A program made the position numbers and the translations under genes. Positions 6,016 through 6,425 of a stretch of DNA of 6,425 bases are shown here, piece after piece. Positions within the stretch are counted from its first letter, which is position 1; the number at the start of each line of letters is the position of its first letter. Where the stretch lies: positions 1-6,425 of the forward strand of contig JAHHSU010000059.1 in assembly GCA_020025035.1 (NCBI GenBank), in the 5' to 3' direction. The notes under the pieces are model-generated. The model was not told the DNA's origin, searched no databases, and saw nothing but the letters and a program-made list of their open reading frames with translations. This DNA comes from Thomasclavelia sp. GTDB lineage: Bacteria > Bacillota_I > Bacilli_A > Erysipelotrichales > Coprobacillaceae.

Positions 6016-6367
6016 TGGTGGAAGTGAGGGGAATCGAACCCCTGTCCAAAAGCAGTCCCTCTAAAGCGTCTACAGTTTATCTTGTTGAATATTTTAACAA
6101 GGCGACAATCAACAAGCAATTTTAAACCTTGCGATCTTATTAATTTTCGAGTATATAATCTAAGCCTTTATACACCTTAACCTATTAATTATAATACTAT
6201 TTACTAAAGCATAGGCATCTTTAATAATAGCATGCCTTAGTCTATGTCGACTAAATTAGGCAAATGAATAATTTGTTCTGTTTCCAGTTATTTTTTTAAT
6301 GCACGTAACGTGTGCCTTCGACTGCAACTAAAGTCAGACTTACCCCTGTCGAATCCAGTACACTCCC
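6016..6367 (-). ncRNA. ssrA: Transfer-messenger RNA (tmRNA)
   Basis: This 352-nt RNA rescues stalled ribosomes and tags their products for proteolysis together with SmpB. The tRNA-like part is clear. The 5' end GGGAGTG pairs with CACTTCC near the 3' end over seven pairs, including the G3-U70 pair that alanyl-tRNA synthetase reads, followed by discriminator A and an encoded CCA. The T arm is AGGGG/CCCCT around TTCGATT, and TGGATTCGAC is the conserved 5' D-region. A tag frame (6256-6285) follows TAACT. A 3' pseudoknot is visible, with arms 6127-6131 with 6098-6102 (CAAGG/CCTTG) and 6109-6116 with 6081-6088 (CTTGTTGA/TCAACAAG). A second stem, GGCAT/ATGCC (6232-6236 with 6214-6218), fits the pseudoknot after the tag. 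The RNA is one-piece, not permuted. No intrinsic terminator directly follows the CCA. Confidence 0.97.
6256..6285 (-). other. tmRNA proteolysis-tag reading frame, peptide GNRTNYSFA
   Basis: After the conserved Firmicute-like TAACT, the frame GGA-AAC-AGA-ACA-AAT-TAT-TCA-TTT-GCC-TAA encodes GNRTNYSFA. With the alanine carried by the tmRNA the tag would be A-GNRTNYSFA. The stop lies inside a stem formed by GCC...TTAGTC with GACTAA-GGC, the usual place for the tag stop (helix 5). This supports the frame and explains the GC-rich GCC codon. The end Ser-Phe-Ala differs from the common Ala-Leu-Ala-Ala and recalls the Phe-Ala ends of mollicute tags. The choice of resume codon is inferred by analogy. 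Confidence 0.75.
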
Positions 6368-6386
6368 ATTTTTATCTTACACAAAG

Positions 6387-6415
6387 ACTCTAACATAATT
6401 ATTTTTAATTATCAA
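6387..6415 (-). promoter_or_regulatory. Candidate ssrA promoter
   Basis: TTGATA (6410-6415) and TAGAGT (6387-6392) are spaced by 17 bases. This would give a precursor with a 5' leader of roughly 10-15 nt, to be removed by RNase P. A second -10-like hexamer, TAAGAT (6374-6379), stands six bases before the mature 5' end but lacks a good -35. Either or both could be used. Confidence 0.4.
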
Positions 6416-6425
6416 CTAATATATC

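Noticed and set aside
6016..6100. A separate tRNA gene ending in CCA
   Set aside because: The T arm and CCA belong to the tmRNA. The partner acceptor strand is about 350 bases away, with tag frame and pseudoknots in between, and there is no anticodon arm.
1..6425. CRISPR array, insertion sequence, prophage or defence system
   Set aside because: No regularly spaced direct repeats, transposase motifs, terminal inverted repeats, integrase or nuclease genes are visible. Apart from the small membrane protein and the GNAT, every gene belongs to core metabolism or ribosome rescue.

Overview
The window is AT-rich DNA from a low-GC bacterium. It carries one tightly packed minus-strand operon for the shikimate/chorismate pathway and, upstream of it on the same strand, a tmRNA gene (ssrA). 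AGGAGG-type ribosome binding sites, very low GC, an aroF-aroB-aroA-aroC order and a tmRNA with an encoded CCA all point to a Firmicute (Bacillota). The short tmRNA tag ending in Phe-Ala recalls mollicute tags, so a relative of the Erysipelotrichia/Mollicutes side is possible. That placement is inference and is not proven by this window.

Layout in the direction of transcription, from high to low coordinates: a candidate ssrA promoter (6387-6415); ssrA (6016-6367); a 49-residue single-pass membrane protein of unknown function (5806-5955); a regulatory gap of about 125 bp with two candidate promoters and a small hairpin; then aroF (4668-5681), aroB (3585-4652), aroA (2330-3592), aroC (1273-2340), a stand-alone AroQ-type chorismate mutase (989-1261), aroK (496-987) and a GNAT-family acetyltransferase (87-512). 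Adjacent operon genes either overlap by 8-17 nt or are separated by 1-15 nt. This indicates one polycistronic, probably translationally coupled, message. Positions 1-86 hold no gene and no convincing terminator.

The enzymes cover DAHP synthesis (AroF), 3-dehydroquinate formation (AroB), shikimate phosphorylation (AroK), EPSP formation (AroA), chorismate formation (AroC) and conversion to prephenate (chorismate mutase). The two middle steps, 3-dehydroquinate dehydratase (aroD/aroQ) and shikimate dehydrogenase (aroE), are absent and must be encoded elsewhere if the pathway works. The prephenate-to-Phe/Tyr steps are also absent. Catalytic residues are intact in every pathway enzyme, so nothing suggests decay.

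Three start codons deserve care. For aroF, aroC and aroK the longest reading frames begin at TTG or GTG, but internal ATGs fit family length better and, for aroF and aroC, fit the ribosome binding sites too. No novel multi-gene system is evident. The most unusual item is the tmRNA tag GNRTNYSFA, which lacks the usual Leu-Ala-Ala end. The second is the unrecognised small membrane protein between ssrA and aroF.
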